A stretch of 42,210 nt of DNA from CAYZJV01 sp964473245 (GTDB taxonomy: Bacteria; Spirochaetota; Spirochaetia; Sphaerochaetales; Sphaerochaetaceae). Numbering within the stretch: the stretch's first letter is position 1; each line of letters opens with the position of its first letter. The notes beneath the pieces are model-generated. The model was given only the letters and a program-made list of their open reading frames with translations. It did no database searches and was not told where the DNA came from. Made by a program: the position numbers and the translations under genes. Positions 23,500 to 32,289 of the stretch are shown in pieces. The DNA is taken from NCBI GenBank assembly GCA_964473245.1, contig CAYYOL010000017.1, positions 1 through 42,210 on the forward strand, in the 5' to 3' direction.

Positions 23500-24284
23500 A
23501 AAGCTTTACCAGACATATTTTGATTGTGATAGTTCTCCTGTTCAGCGTTCCAACGCTACTCTCGGCTACTGTAACAGGAAATTCTGTTATGCAGCAGGTC
23601 ATGGATACGCAGGCTGCAAAGAGCTCTGCAATGGACCTGCGATTGACCCTGATAGACGCATCCGGGACGAGTCGGGAACGGCGTCTTCAGACGCTCACGA
23701 TGACCGAAGCAGGTCTCACGAATACGATCACCGTGTTCTTAAGCCCTGCCAGTGTCCGCAACACCCGATTCCTCACTCGTCAGCGAGCGGATGGAACCGA
23801 CGACCAGTGGATATACCTACCTGCAGTAGGACGGGTTAAGCGTATTGCAGCTTCCGAAGGTGGTGGCTCGTTTATGGGAAGCGACTTCACCTACTCGGAT
23901 ATGGCGAGCACCACGTACGATACCGATGAAGCCGACCACACACTCTTGCGAAATGAGACGCTGCAGGGAAGAGACACCTACGTGATCGAGTCGATCCCTT
24001 CAGTTGCCTCCGATTACGGCAAGACAATCATCTGGGTCGATACCGAGACATACCTTCCCATGCGGGTCGAATTCTACGACAAGAGCTCAAGCGCCGTGAT
24101 AAAGGAGCTGATCACCGACGATTTTTCCTACACCGAGGGACGTTGGATAACTCGGAGTATCACCATGACAACAAAGGCGAGCGGTCATAGCACACAAATC
24201 GAGATTCTGCAGGCGAAGTATGACATTCCCATGAACAGTGGGTATTTCACGACTACATTCCTTGAGACCGGGAGGGTATTATGA
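23496..24284 (+). CDS. LolA-like outer-membrane lipoprotein-sorting protein
   Basis: A 262-residue exported protein. The signal peptide is MKSFTRHILIVIVLLFSVPTLLSA. The mature part is beta-rich and carries DDQWIYLPAVGRVKRI and GSDFTYSDM, marks of the COG2834-type LolA-like fold. This fold holds a lipid in a hydrophobic cavity in the periplasm. Four bases overlap with the exporter stop and four with the next start, so the three proteins are translated together. It is probably the periplasmic carrier of the exporter cargo. It lacks the short length of classical LolA. Confidence 0.88.
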   Translation: MKSFTRHILIVIVLLFSVPTLLSATVTGNSVMQQVMDTQAAKSSAMDLRLTLIDASGTSRERRLQTLTMTEAGLTNTITVFLSPASVRNTRFLTRQRADGTDDQWIYLPAVGRVKRIAASEGGGSFMGSDFTYSDMASTTYDTDEADHTLLRNETLQGRDTYVIESIPSVASDYGKTIIWVDTETYLPMRVEFYDKSSSAVIKELITDDFSYTEGRWITRSITMTTKASGHSTQIEILQAKYDIPMNSGYFTTTFLETGRVL

Positions 24285-25639
24285 GAAAGCTACTGGTGAC
24301 CAGTGTGATTGTACTTATGTGTATGAGCCTACCGCTTGCAGCATTCGATGGATTTACTGATATTTTCGGCGAACCGGAACTGCCAGAACAGACGACTCAG
24401 CAGGCCACGCAGCAGACCAGTTTCACAGTCGATGGTTCGGTCGGTTTCAGTATTGAAGGCACACGAGGTGAAGACGAACCATTCAAAGGACGCGTGGATA
24501 TCGGCGGTGGTCTCGATATCGACCTCTCATGGCGAGGCTCCATGGTCGATGCCAGAACCAGCTTCTCTCTTCACCCATCGAACGACACCGAATTCCGCTG
24601 GTACGATGTCTTCACAGGCCTCTCGCTCACCGCTTACTACGAGGGAGGCTTCGTTGAGGCGGGGCTGCTGAAGAAGGAGTGGGGTTCAGGCGATGGCGTC
24701 CATGTGGTCGATGTGCTCAACGCTCCCGATTATCGTAACGGTTTTGTGGATGATGCATTCGCTATGAAGGTCGCCGAACCGATGGTGGGCTCAACTACTA
24801 GGTGGGATGACACCACACTGGAAGTGTTCTACAAGCCCATGCTCATTCCCATGATGGCAGCCGAAGATGCTGAGGACCAGTGGAGCATGTATCCGCCGGG
24901 TATGGGTGCGATAGAGCCCCCTACATACGAAGATCTGGCAAGACTCGGCAATTGGCAGGGAGCTGCACGACTGAAGAGCATTGTCGGTCCAGCCGATGTA
25001 GGTCTGATCTACTTCAATGGCTTCCATACCCAACCGGGGTATGATCTCGTTTCGGATCCACTGTCGATATCGATAGTGTTCACCCGAGCTCAACTCTTCG
25101 GAGCAGAATCGACTATCGTAGTAGGGCCGTTCACGATCATGCTCGAGGGAGGCTTCTGGCTCAGCGAGGATCGCGATGGAACTGACCCTACCCGGTACAA
25201 CAGTAAGTGGGTCTACCTTGGAGGCATAGGCTACCTCTTCCCCGATATTGGCGCCTATGCGAGTGTGACCTACAATGGACACTACATCCTCGACTTTCAA
25301 AAAGGAGATCTGTCAGATATTTCCAATCCCAACAATGCAGATGTTGATTATGTGCAAGCAACCCGATCGAGTGGCGGAGCCCCGTACATGAATACCCTGA
25401 CAGCGGCGTTCGAACTTCCGCTGGCACGCGAGCGAGTATCGGTGAGACTGGCTGGAACCTACCAGCTGGAGACTGGGGGATATGCATTTCTCCCATCGAT
25501 CACCTGGAGTGTGACCGATGACTTCATATTCAAGGCAAGCGGCAGATTGTTCGGCACCATGGGGCGTTCAGAGGAGAGCATCTTCAAGAGTTGGGCGAAA
25601 AACGATTCGCTGAAAATGGGTATCTCCTACTTGTTCTAG
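24281..25639 (+). CDS. Outer-membrane beta-barrel protein (DUF1302-like)
   Basis: A 452-residue exported protein. A signal peptide (MRKLLVTSVIVLMCMSLPLAAFDG) is followed by a Gln/Thr-rich short linker and then many alternating amphipathic beta strands. The end is GISYLF, with a terminal Phe typical of barrel proteins. The family looks close to DUF1302, which forms a partner of RND exporters in lipid transport operons. It overlaps the LolA-like gene by four bases and would be the outer-membrane end of the module. Confidence 0.78.
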   Translation: MRKLLVTSVIVLMCMSLPLAAFDGFTDIFGEPELPEQTTQQATQQTSFTVDGSVGFSIEGTRGEDEPFKGRVDIGGGLDIDLSWRGSMVDARTSFSLHPSNDTEFRWYDVFTGLSLTAYYEGGFVEAGLLKKEWGSGDGVHVVDVLNAPDYRNGFVDDAFAMKVAEPMVGSTTRWDDTTLEVFYKPMLIPMMAAEDAEDQWSMYPPGMGAIEPPTYEDLARLGNWQGAARLKSIVGPADVGLIYFNGFHTQPGYDLVSDPLSISIVFTRAQLFGAESTIVVGPFTIMLEGGFWLSEDRDGTDPTRYNSKWVYLGGIGYLFPDIGAYASVTYNGHYILDFQKGDLSDISNPNNADVDYVQATRSSGGAPYMNTLTAAFELPLARERVSVRLAGTYQLETGGYAFLPSITWSVTDDFIFKASGRLFGTMGRSEESIFKSWAKNDSLKMGISYLF

Positions 25640-25659
25640 CGAAAGTATAGGAGGACAAG

Positions 25660-26187
25660 ATGCGACGGAGCAAGCGTATACTACTCATGATTGTTCTGGG
25701 AATCTGTTCGATCTCGATGCAGCACCTGACTGCAAACACACCGGAGGATGCAATCGGATTCTGGAAGACCGTGGATGAGAAGGCTAATTTCACCACCTCG
25801 ATCATGGCAGTGTATCGGTACGAAGACAAACTCTACGGAAGGGTCATTGTAAGCTACGATGAAAAAACGGGGGCGCTTCTGGAGACACACCGCAATCCAT
25901 ATCAGCGCATTGAAACGATCCCGAGTCGACCGCTACTGCTTGCAGTGGACATCTTCTGGGATCTTGGGCGAGAAAAAGAGCGGTGGCGAAATGGTTACGT
26001 GCTCGATCCACGGTCAGGGAGGAGATACACCTGTGACTGTTGGGTAAAGGACAAGACGCTGATTCTCAGGGGAAGATTCGGTCCGTTCGGCCTCAACTCG
26101 ATATTCTTCCCAGCCGAAACCCACGACTTCCCCCCTGGCTATACACCTCCGGATCTTGATCACATGACTCCAAACATCCCATTATAG
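25660..26187 (+). CDS. DUF2147 exported protein
   Basis: A 175-residue protein with a signal peptide ending near HLTANT. The mature part shows DUF2147 marks: AIGFWKTVDEKANFTTSIMAVYRYEDKLYGRV and the later WRNGYVLDPRSGRRYTCDCW, RGRFGPFG. The family has a small beta-barrel lipocalin-like form whose role is unknown. It is 20 bp after the barrel gene, with AGGAGG, and so is the fourth gene of the RND operon. Confidence 0.85.
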   Translation: MRRSKRILLMIVLGICSISMQHLTANTPEDAIGFWKTVDEKANFTTSIMAVYRYEDKLYGRVIVSYDEKTGALLETHRNPYQRIETIPSRPLLLAVDIFWDLGREKERWRNGYVLDPRSGRRYTCDCWVKDKTLILRGRFGPFGLNSIFFPAETHDFPPGYTPPDLDHMTPNIPL

Positions 26188-26203
26188 ACCGTTAATTCAT
26201 TTG

Positions 26204-26221
26204 CATAGGTGGTAGCCTATG
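26204..26221. promoter_or_regulatory. Inverted repeat before luxR
   Basis: CATAGG (26204-26209) and CCTATG (26216-26221) form a 6-bp perfect inverted repeat with a 6-base spacer, in the 71-bp gap between the DUF2147 gene and the regulator. It may be a binding site for the LuxR-type protein itself. No convincing promoter is seen beside it. Confidence 0.35.
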
Positions 26222-26258
26222 GTAAACTTCGTACAGTATCGTTCGAGGGGGCGTCACG

Positions 26259-27203
26259 TTGTTCATCGTTGGAGATATTCTACTTTTTGCCACTACCGCT
26301 CTGGTTCTATCCATAACCTGTCTCTGCATTCTGCTCCATGTGCGAGCTCGCGATGCCTTCACCATGAATTTCCTCCTGGTGCTCGTACCGCTCTGTCTGC
26401 AGATCTGTCTCACTATGTTGGTAACTTACGTGCACAGAGTGTATCCGGTCGAACAACTCGCTGGACGAGCCTATGAGACAAGTGCACTCTGGGTCACGTT
26501 GGTATCGATTTTCCTGACGACGGTACTGTTGCACTTCATGAGCCGATACATGATAGCACTGCTGCCGATCAGTGACGCACAACAGAAATTGGGAAACAGG
26601 ATCGTGGTTGCCATCATCCTCACCTTTCTCATACTGAGTCTCTTCTTCATCCTCGGAAGAAGTCACGGGAACTGGGTAGTGGCTATGAATCTCACGTTCG
26701 GCTTCCATTTCTTCAGCGGCAGCATGCTTATGGTACTACATGGAATCACCGCACTCATATACAGAAAGCGTGCTTCGGGGTGGGAACAGGAACAGCTACT
26801 TACCGGTATCTCATTCACATTTCTCCCCTTGGTACTCACCTTCCCTCTCGATCTCATCTTCTTCAGAGACCACACATTCAAGATCGCCTACCTCAGCTTC
26901 TCAGTCTTCGTCGTCTATCTCTATTTCTTTATCAGCAGACACTACTTCCACGACTACGATACACCATGTCCGGGAAGGCAACTCCCGAAAGAGTTGTTGG
27001 ATACGAGAGGAGTATCGGCTCGAGAACAGGAGATCATTCTGCTCCTTATCGATGGCAAGACCAATCGAGAGATTGCTGAAAAGCTGTTCATTAGCACAAA
27101 TACCGTGAAAACGCACGTCAAGAACATCTACGGAAAACTGCATGTCACGAACAGAGTGCAGCTGTTCTCTCTTCTCAGAGGGACACGAGAACGTGTCCGC
27201 TAG
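26259..27203 (+). CDS. Membrane-bound LuxR-family regulator
   Basis: A 314-residue one-component regulator. Residues 1 to about 225 carry about seven hydrophobic helices. A short cytoplasmic linker follows, then a LuxR helix-turn-helix in the last 65 residues (VSAREQEIILLLIDGKTNREIAEKLFISTNTVKTHVKNIYGKL). No kinase or receiver domain is present, so the membrane part should sense directly. The start is TTG 26259, behind GAGGGGG; no ATG is better placed. It lies directly after the RND operon and probably controls it. A 7-bp hairpin (27181-27198) overlaps its last codons. Confidence 0.83.
   Translation: MFIVGDILLFATTALVLSITCLCILLHVRARDAFTMNFLLVLVPLCLQICLTMLVTYVHRVYPVEQLAGRAYETSALWVTLVSIFLTTVLLHFMSRYMIALLPISDAQQKLGNRIVVAIILTFLILSLFFILGRSHGNWVVAMNLTFGFHFFSGSMLMVLHGITALIYRKRASGWEQEQLLTGISFTFLPLVLTFPLDLIFFRDHTFKIAYLSFSVFVVYLYFFISRHYFHDYDTPCPGRQLPKELLDTRGVSAREQEIILLLIDGKTNREIAEKLFISTNTVKTHVKNIYGKLHVTNRVQLFSLLRGTRERVR
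27181..27198 (+). terminator. Possible terminator hairpin at the end of luxR
   Basis: GGACACG (27181-27187) and CGTGTCC (27192-27198) form a perfect 7-bp stem around AGAA and overlap the last codons of luxR. The following sequence has only a weak T-run (TCTCTTTG, after TAAG). It may end the RND operon before the convergent sbcC end at 27241. Confidence 0.35.
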
Positions 27204-27240
27204 CAGTAAGTCTCTTTGCTCAGTGTGGACATACTTGAAA

Positions 27241-30200
27241 TCAGATGGCGCGACAGCCGGGCCCTTCGAGCCTGCTTACGCCACCTGCAATAGGAATAAC
27301 CGATATCCGAACTGGAATCCGCTCCTGCAGTGCTCCCACATGACTGATGATCCCTACCAGCTTCCCCTGACTTCGCAGTGTGCTCAGGGCAGTGAGCGCC
27401 GTCTCCAGTGCCTCTTCGTCGAGTGTACCGAACCCTTCATCCAAAAAGAGTGAATCGACCTGAACCCGCTTGCTGGCAATAGTGGAGAGTGCAAGCGAGA
27501 GGGCGAGACTCACCAGAAAGCTCTCCCCTCCGGAGAGGTTCTTCGCCGATCGAACCTGACCAGCTTGATAGAGGTCAATCACCGCAATGTCGAGTGGACG
27601 ATCGGGATCCGGCGTGAGCATGTATCGATCACTGAGAATCCTCACATGCTCGTTCGCGTGCCCTATGAGCATCTCGAATGTGAGACTCTGTGCAAAGTTC
27701 CGAAACTTCTTGCCATCGTGTGACCCGATCAGCGAATTCAGTCGATCGTACCCCATCAGCGTCTCACGTTGTGCATCGACAGTCCGTTTACTATCGGTGA
27801 ACTGAGCGTGTTTCTGTACATCCGCTTCCAGTCTCTCCTGTAAAGCCCCCAAGCTCCGATTCACCCTGGCCTGTTCGCGACTTGCCCACTCCAGTGTCTG
27901 CTCAAGGATATCTTTCGACCACCGTCGATCTACCGGCAGTTGTTCGATTCGCGCAAGAGATCCCGTTACCTCCTCAAGACGTTGATCGCAACTCAATGAG
28001 CGACGATCGTAAGTGTTGAGGCGCTGGTGCATGTCCAGTCTCTCCGAGGCGTCTCTCTTACTTTTCAGGTACATCTTTTCGGTCTCGAATCCATGAGCAG
28101 TACATGCAAGCAGGAATGCTTGCTCTTCTTGTCTCAGTTGATCTTGCTGCCGTTCTAGCCGCTCTTCGATCACCTGCATACCTTGAGATAGCAAAGCTCG
28201 CTCATGCTGTACATCGGAGCGGTTTTGCTGTGCCTCTCGGTGAGCTTTTTCAGCCTGTTCGAATTCTGCTCGCCTGAGCGTCTCCCACTCCGAAACCGAC
28301 GTTCCACCAATGAGATCGATCAGTGTGCTTCGCAGTGTTGCACTTCTGGCACGTGATGCTCCCATTTTTTCACGAAGAGACTTCACGTTCGACATATCAT
28401 CTTGCAACCGCTGGAAGTTATCGGTTATCTGCTTGTTCAGCAATGCCAACGCTGCCTCTGCGGTTTTTCGAGCCTGATCCGCCTCCACCCACATGTCGCA
28501 TCTCGCTTCGAGCTCCTGTACGGATTGCTCGATTTGCGCATGGTCGAATTGGTCCACGAATGGGAATGTCACACCCCATGGTTTGAGAGCTTCGTTGATA
28601 ATCGAACCATGGGTATGGTAGGCATCTTCCTGCAGAGCCACCTGGCTACGAGCTCTGTCTTGCTCCGTTGCAGCCTCCTGCTTCTGGTTCTCACATGATT
28701 CGATCGATGCACCGATTGCGCTCTTTCGTTGGAGAAGTAGCGACTGTTCATCTGAAACAGCCTGGATGCGTGCCTCGCTATCAGCAAGCTTTCGCAATAC
28801 AGTGCGGACCGTTTCTATTCTCTTATCGACATTTGAGTACTGAGGTGTTCCCGAGTCTGCATAGGGGTGCTCCAGTGCACCACACAGTGGACACGGTGAC
28901 CCTTGTTGCAACTCACCACGAAGATCCTCGAGTTTGGCGATCTTGACCAGCAACAGCTTCTTTTCCTGCAAATGCTCCGACTCCTGCTCGTATTCCTTCT
29001 TGGTTCTTCCAGCCAACAACGCTTTCACTGCAGCACGCTCATCGGACAGTTTTCGATCGTTCTTAGCGATCTCCTTGTCTACCTGGTTCAGCTCTGTGCG
29101 AATTGTATCGAGCGAGGTGGACCGCTGGGTTATCTCCCGTCCAAGTTCCTCGACACGAGCTCTCCACTGTATCCCTTTCTCACCAGCCTGCTTCAAGGCG
29201 GAGATCTCCGAAGTCAGCCTCTGTAACACCTGACTCAATTGCCCATCCATCCGGTGCTCATGTAACCAGGCTTCTTGCTTGGCAATCGCCTTCTGGTCGG
29301 TTATGAACTGTTCGCGCAGACTCTCCAACTTGACCAAACTTGCCCGACGATTCTTCAAGCCTCCAAGCAATTGTTCGCGTAGAGCGTCGGCTATACGCAA
29401 TTCGGTGGCCAACTTCCCTTCCGTACCTCGAGCCGCCTCGAGAATCGATTCGGCATGCTCCCATTGTCTACCGGCAAGCTCATATGCACGTTTGCACTGC
29501 TCAGCTTCGACTTGCACCTCCTTGTCTCGTTGATTCAGATCGAAAGCTTTCGTCTCTCCTTGGGACAGCTTTTTCTCATCGGCACTGCACTGGGCTCTGA
29601 GACGTTGCACACCTTGATACTGTGGCTCTATTTCAAGGGCCGCCATGGACTGTTCATACTCGAGCCGAAGAGATTGCATCTCCGGTACGAGCTCTGCAAG
29701 GGCTTTCTGTTCGAGCATGAGCTCTGCTCGTGTAGCATACAGATCTTCTATCTGCATCAGAATATCCCGCGCATGCTGAGCTGCCTCCTGTTTCCTTGCA
29801 GCTCCCCGTTCCCACCTCACCAGCAGTGCTTCACGTGCTTGCAGAAGCTCGACCTCATCCTTACTCAGTGGTGTGACATGGTGTAATTCGTCACGCATCC
29901 GCTCGAGAAGCTGTTCCTGCTCACGCCTTCTTTCATGCACCATTCGAGATATCTGTGAATAGATTTCCGTGCCGGTGATCTGTTCGAGTATGGGAGCTCG
30001 CTGATCGGCATCGGCATTGAGAAATGCTGCGAACTGGCCTTGTGCGAGTAGCATGGAGCGGGTGAATCGCTCGAAGGTCATTCCAGTACATCGCTCGACA
30101 GCCTGTGCCACTTCTCGTTTTTTCGACTCCAGCACCTCACCGGTCTTGGCATCGACCAATTCGTGTTTCGCTTGAATCAGGTTTCCATCTACTCGATTGT

Positions 30201-30504
30201 GTGCACGATGCTGCGCCCAGGAACAGCGGAAGAGCCCTTCTCGAGTTTCGAAAGTCACTTCGGAAAAACATGCTGCTCGTTGACGACTCATGATCTCATT
30301 CGTCTGAGCTCCAATGGATTCCAGGCGGGGCGTCCTACCGTAGAGAGCAAGACATATGGCATCGAGTATCGTCGATTTTCCTGCACCGGTTGGACCGGTG
30401 ATGGCAAATAGACCATCGGAGAGATACGCTTCATGGGTGAAGTCGATCTCCCAAGTTCCATAGAGTGAATTCAAATTTGAAAAGCTCACTTTCTGAATCC
30501 TCAC
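27241..30504 (-). CDS. sbcC: Exonuclease SbcCD, ATPase subunit SbcC
   Basis: A 1087-residue SMC-like ATPase. Walker A is GPTGAGKST (37-45). Long coiled coils flank the zinc hook CPLC (C538, C541). The C-terminal ABC signature LSGGE (990-994) and Walker B LFLDEGFG (1019-1026) close the head. It works with SbcD to cut hairpins, stalled-fork ends and protein-blocked DNA ends. It overlaps the sbcD stop by four bases. Sequence and length are typical; the odd part is the operon it belongs to, with a NusG paralog and a polysaccharide enzyme ahead. Confidence 0.96.
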   Translation of the reverse strand: MRIQKVSFSNLNSLYGTWEIDFTHEAYLSDGLFAITGPTGAGKSTILDAICLALYGRTPRLESIGAQTNEIMSRQRAACFSEVTFETREGLFRCSWAQHRAHNRVDGNLIQAKHELVDAKTGEVLESKKREVAQAVERCTGMTFERFTRSMLLAQGQFAAFLNADADQRAPILEQITGTEIYSQISRMVHERRREQEQLLERMRDELHHVTPLSKDEVELLQAREALLVRWERGAARKQEAAQHARDILMQIEDLYATRAELMLEQKALAELVPEMQSLRLEYEQSMAALEIEPQYQGVQRLRAQCSADEKKLSQGETKAFDLNQRDKEVQVEAEQCKRAYELAGRQWEHAESILEAARGTEGKLATELRIADALREQLLGGLKNRRASLVKLESLREQFITDQKAIAKQEAWLHEHRMDGQLSQVLQRLTSEISALKQAGEKGIQWRARVEELGREITQRSTSLDTIRTELNQVDKEIAKNDRKLSDERAAVKALLAGRTKKEYEQESEHLQEKKLLLVKIAKLEDLRGELQQGSPCPLCGALEHPYADSGTPQYSNVDKRIETVRTVLRKLADSEARIQAVSDEQSLLLQRKSAIGASIESCENQKQEAATEQDRARSQVALQEDAYHTHGSIINEALKPWGVTFPFVDQFDHAQIEQSVQELEARCDMWVEADQARKTAEAALALLNKQITDNFQRLQDDMSNVKSLREKMGASRARSATLRSTLIDLIGGTSVSEWETLRRAEFEQAEKAHREAQQNRSDVQHERALLSQGMQVIEERLERQQDQLRQEEQAFLLACTAHGFETEKMYLKSKRDASERLDMHQRLNTYDRRSLSCDQRLEEVTGSLARIEQLPVDRRWSKDILEQTLEWASREQARVNRSLGALQERLEADVQKHAQFTDSKRTVDAQRETLMGYDRLNSLIGSHDGKKFRNFAQSLTFEMLIGHANEHVRILSDRYMLTPDPDRPLDIAVIDLYQAGQVRSAKNLSGGESFLVSLALSLALSTIASKRVQVDSLFLDEGFGTLDEEALETALTALSTLRSQGKLVGIISHVGALQERIPVRISVIPIAGGVSRLEGPGCRAI

Positions 30505-31745
30505 TCCTGGTCCACCTCCTCATGCAGATCGTAGAGAATCGATTCATACAACTGTGTCAGCTGTGCACACTCCTGTTCGTCGATATCCTCAACTGCTAGG
30601 CGACGAGCGAATACCTCTCGCTCATCTAGGTCATCGAGTGTCTGTTCCCACCCTTGTCGTTGGAGCATACGATCCATCATGCGCGTGTTTCCAAGTTTGA
30701 GAATCTCCACAGACGATCCTTCGATCTGTGCATCGAGCTGTTCTCTTAATTGTGTTGGAGAGAGAGTTCCATCGTATTCTACCTCGACCCAGACAGAGAC
30801 ATCCTGCTGTACCAGATCCTGCAATGCCGACTCTATCTCATCGAGCGATCCGGAAATTCGCTGCAATTTCTGAAATTCGGGAACAGGTACAGCATCGATC
30901 TGCAGAAAGAGCTCTTCATCGTTCGAAGTGACCAGAACCACCTGCTTCTGGTGTGTCGCCTCTTTGAAGCCCATGGGAATGGGAGACCCCGAATAGCGAA
31001 TCGTCTCCAGATTTGCCACGCGTTGAGGTACATGAAGATGTCCGAGAGCGATATAGTCGGCATACTCTTCGAAGATGGTAGCTGGAATCTCTGCGCTCGT
31101 GCCTACGTATAGATCCCGAACTCCGTCATCTTCGGTCACTTTGCCACCGGTGGTGAACAGGTGACCGGTAACAACGATAGGGACGACCACACCAGAGGTA
31201 CTCTCTATCTCATTCTTGAGTTCTCTTGCCCTGACACCGACTCGTTCGTAGTATGTAGCGACACCTGCTGCCAATCTAGTTGCCTTGTCACGGGAATGCT
31301 CACGCTCTTCAGAGATGCGAACATCACGGTCTCTGAGGAAGGGAACAGCGCAGACGATGGCCTCGGGATCTCCTTTTCTGTCGCGAAGGAGCAACACTGC
31401 TTCTGCTTCGTCTTTCGGGGCATTTCCTACGACATGGACTCCCATGGTCTGGAGAATCTCACGCGGAGCATCGAGAAGCGAGGGAGAGTCGTGATTTCCG
31501 CCAATGATCACCACATGGCGACATTCGGTATCTGAGACTGAACGGAGAAACGAATAGTAGAGCTCAAGCTGTCTGTTTCCGGGCGTTATCGTATCGAAGA
31601 TATCTCCACAGACAAGGAGCAGTTCCACCTTCCGAAATTCGATAAGATCTCGCAACCATGCGAGGAACGCTGCATGTTCATCATGACGACGCTTGTCATG
31701 GAGTGTTCTACCAATGTGCCAGTCCGATGTATGGAGTAATCTCAC
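30501..31745 (-). CDS. sbcD: Exonuclease SbcCD, nuclease subunit SbcD
   Basis: A 414-residue calcineurin-like nuclease of the Mre11 type. Metal-binding motifs are present in order: HTSDWHIGRTL (5-15), VCGDIFD, IGGNHDSPS, VTGHLFTTG and ALGHLHVPQRV. It makes the endo- and 3'-5' exonuclease cuts in a complex with SbcC. It overlaps sbcC by four bases downstream and the NusG paralog by four bases upstream, so all three are translationally coupled. Confidence 0.95.
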   Translation of the reverse strand: MRLLHTSDWHIGRTLHDKRRHDEHAAFLAWLRDLIEFRKVELLLVCGDIFDTITPGNRQLELYYSFLRSVSDTECRHVVIIGGNHDSPSLLDAPREILQTMGVHVVGNAPKDEAEAVLLLRDRKGDPEAIVCAVPFLRDRDVRISEEREHSRDKATRLAAGVATYYERVGVRARELKNEIESTSGVVVPIVVTGHLFTTGGKVTEDDGVRDLYVGTSAEIPATIFEEYADYIALGHLHVPQRVANLETIRYSGSPIPMGFKEATHQKQVVLVTSNDEELFLQIDAVPVPEFQKLQRISGSLDEIESALQDLVQQDVSVWVEVEYDGTLSPTQLREQLDAQIEGSSVEILKLGNTRMMDRMLQRQGWEQTLDDLDEREVFARRLAVEDIDEQECAQLTQLYESILYDLHEEVDQE

Positions 31746-32287
31746 CCTCGCGGGACCTCCTCGTCTTCGGCCAAATCGATGACGTTCACACTCAAATTCA
31801 CTTTTCTCTCCACTCCTGCGAAGGTAAAAGCAACCACTATTCGCTTGTGATGCCGATCCAGTTTAGCTATCCTTCCCTCCATGTCCTTGAGCGGACCATC
31901 GAGCACCTTCACCAATTGCCCCTGTTTATAGACTACTGTGCTCGGCTCGAATGTGCCGTCATGCTGGTATACCCAGTGGGCATATTGGGCATCGGAGCCC
32001 TTGAGCTCCATTGACCCATCGTCGTTTCGCAGAATCTTGTAGGCATCGCGCTCCTGCCGAATGATGAAGAGGGGGAAGGGTATCTCGTCGTCGAGATAGA
32101 TGAATACATATCCTGGAAGGAGCGGCTGTTCCACTCGTGACCACTGCCCTCGCTTCCTCTGTTGCATGATTCGGGTGGGATAGATGACATCTGCATCCAT
32201 CTGCAGGTAGTCTCGCATATCCTTTTTCAGCAGATACACCAGTTTCGCCTCGGAACCGGTCTTGCAGTAGAGACAGTATGCTTTCAT
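31742..32287 (-). CDS. NusG paralog, LoaP/UpxY-type antitermination factor
   Basis: A 181-residue protein. The start is ATG 32287, behind AGGATCC-type spacing; a longer frame to 32311 is weaker. The NGN domain includes AYCLYCKTGSEAKLVYLL and the conserved PLLPGYVFIYL (55-65). A KOW domain follows with YKQGQLVKVLDGPLKDMEG and a C-terminal beta end. Housekeeping NusG is normally next to ribosomal genes; this copy instead follows a polysaccharide gene by 2 bp, like operon-specific LoaP or UpxY factors. These bind RNA polymerase and stop early termination in long operons. Its likely target is this operon, whose leader folds into a hairpin (34151-34194). Confidence 0.88.
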   Translation of the reverse strand: MKAYCLYCKTGSEAKLVYLLKKDMRDYLQMDADVIYPTRIMQQRKRGQWSRVEQPLLPGYVFIYLDDEIPFPLFIIRQERDAYKILRNDDGSMELKGSDAQYAHWVYQHDGTFEPSTVVYKQGQLVKVLDGPLKDMEGRIAKLDRHHKRIVVAFTFAGVERKVNLSVNVIDLAEDEEVPRG

Positions 32288-32289
32288 GA

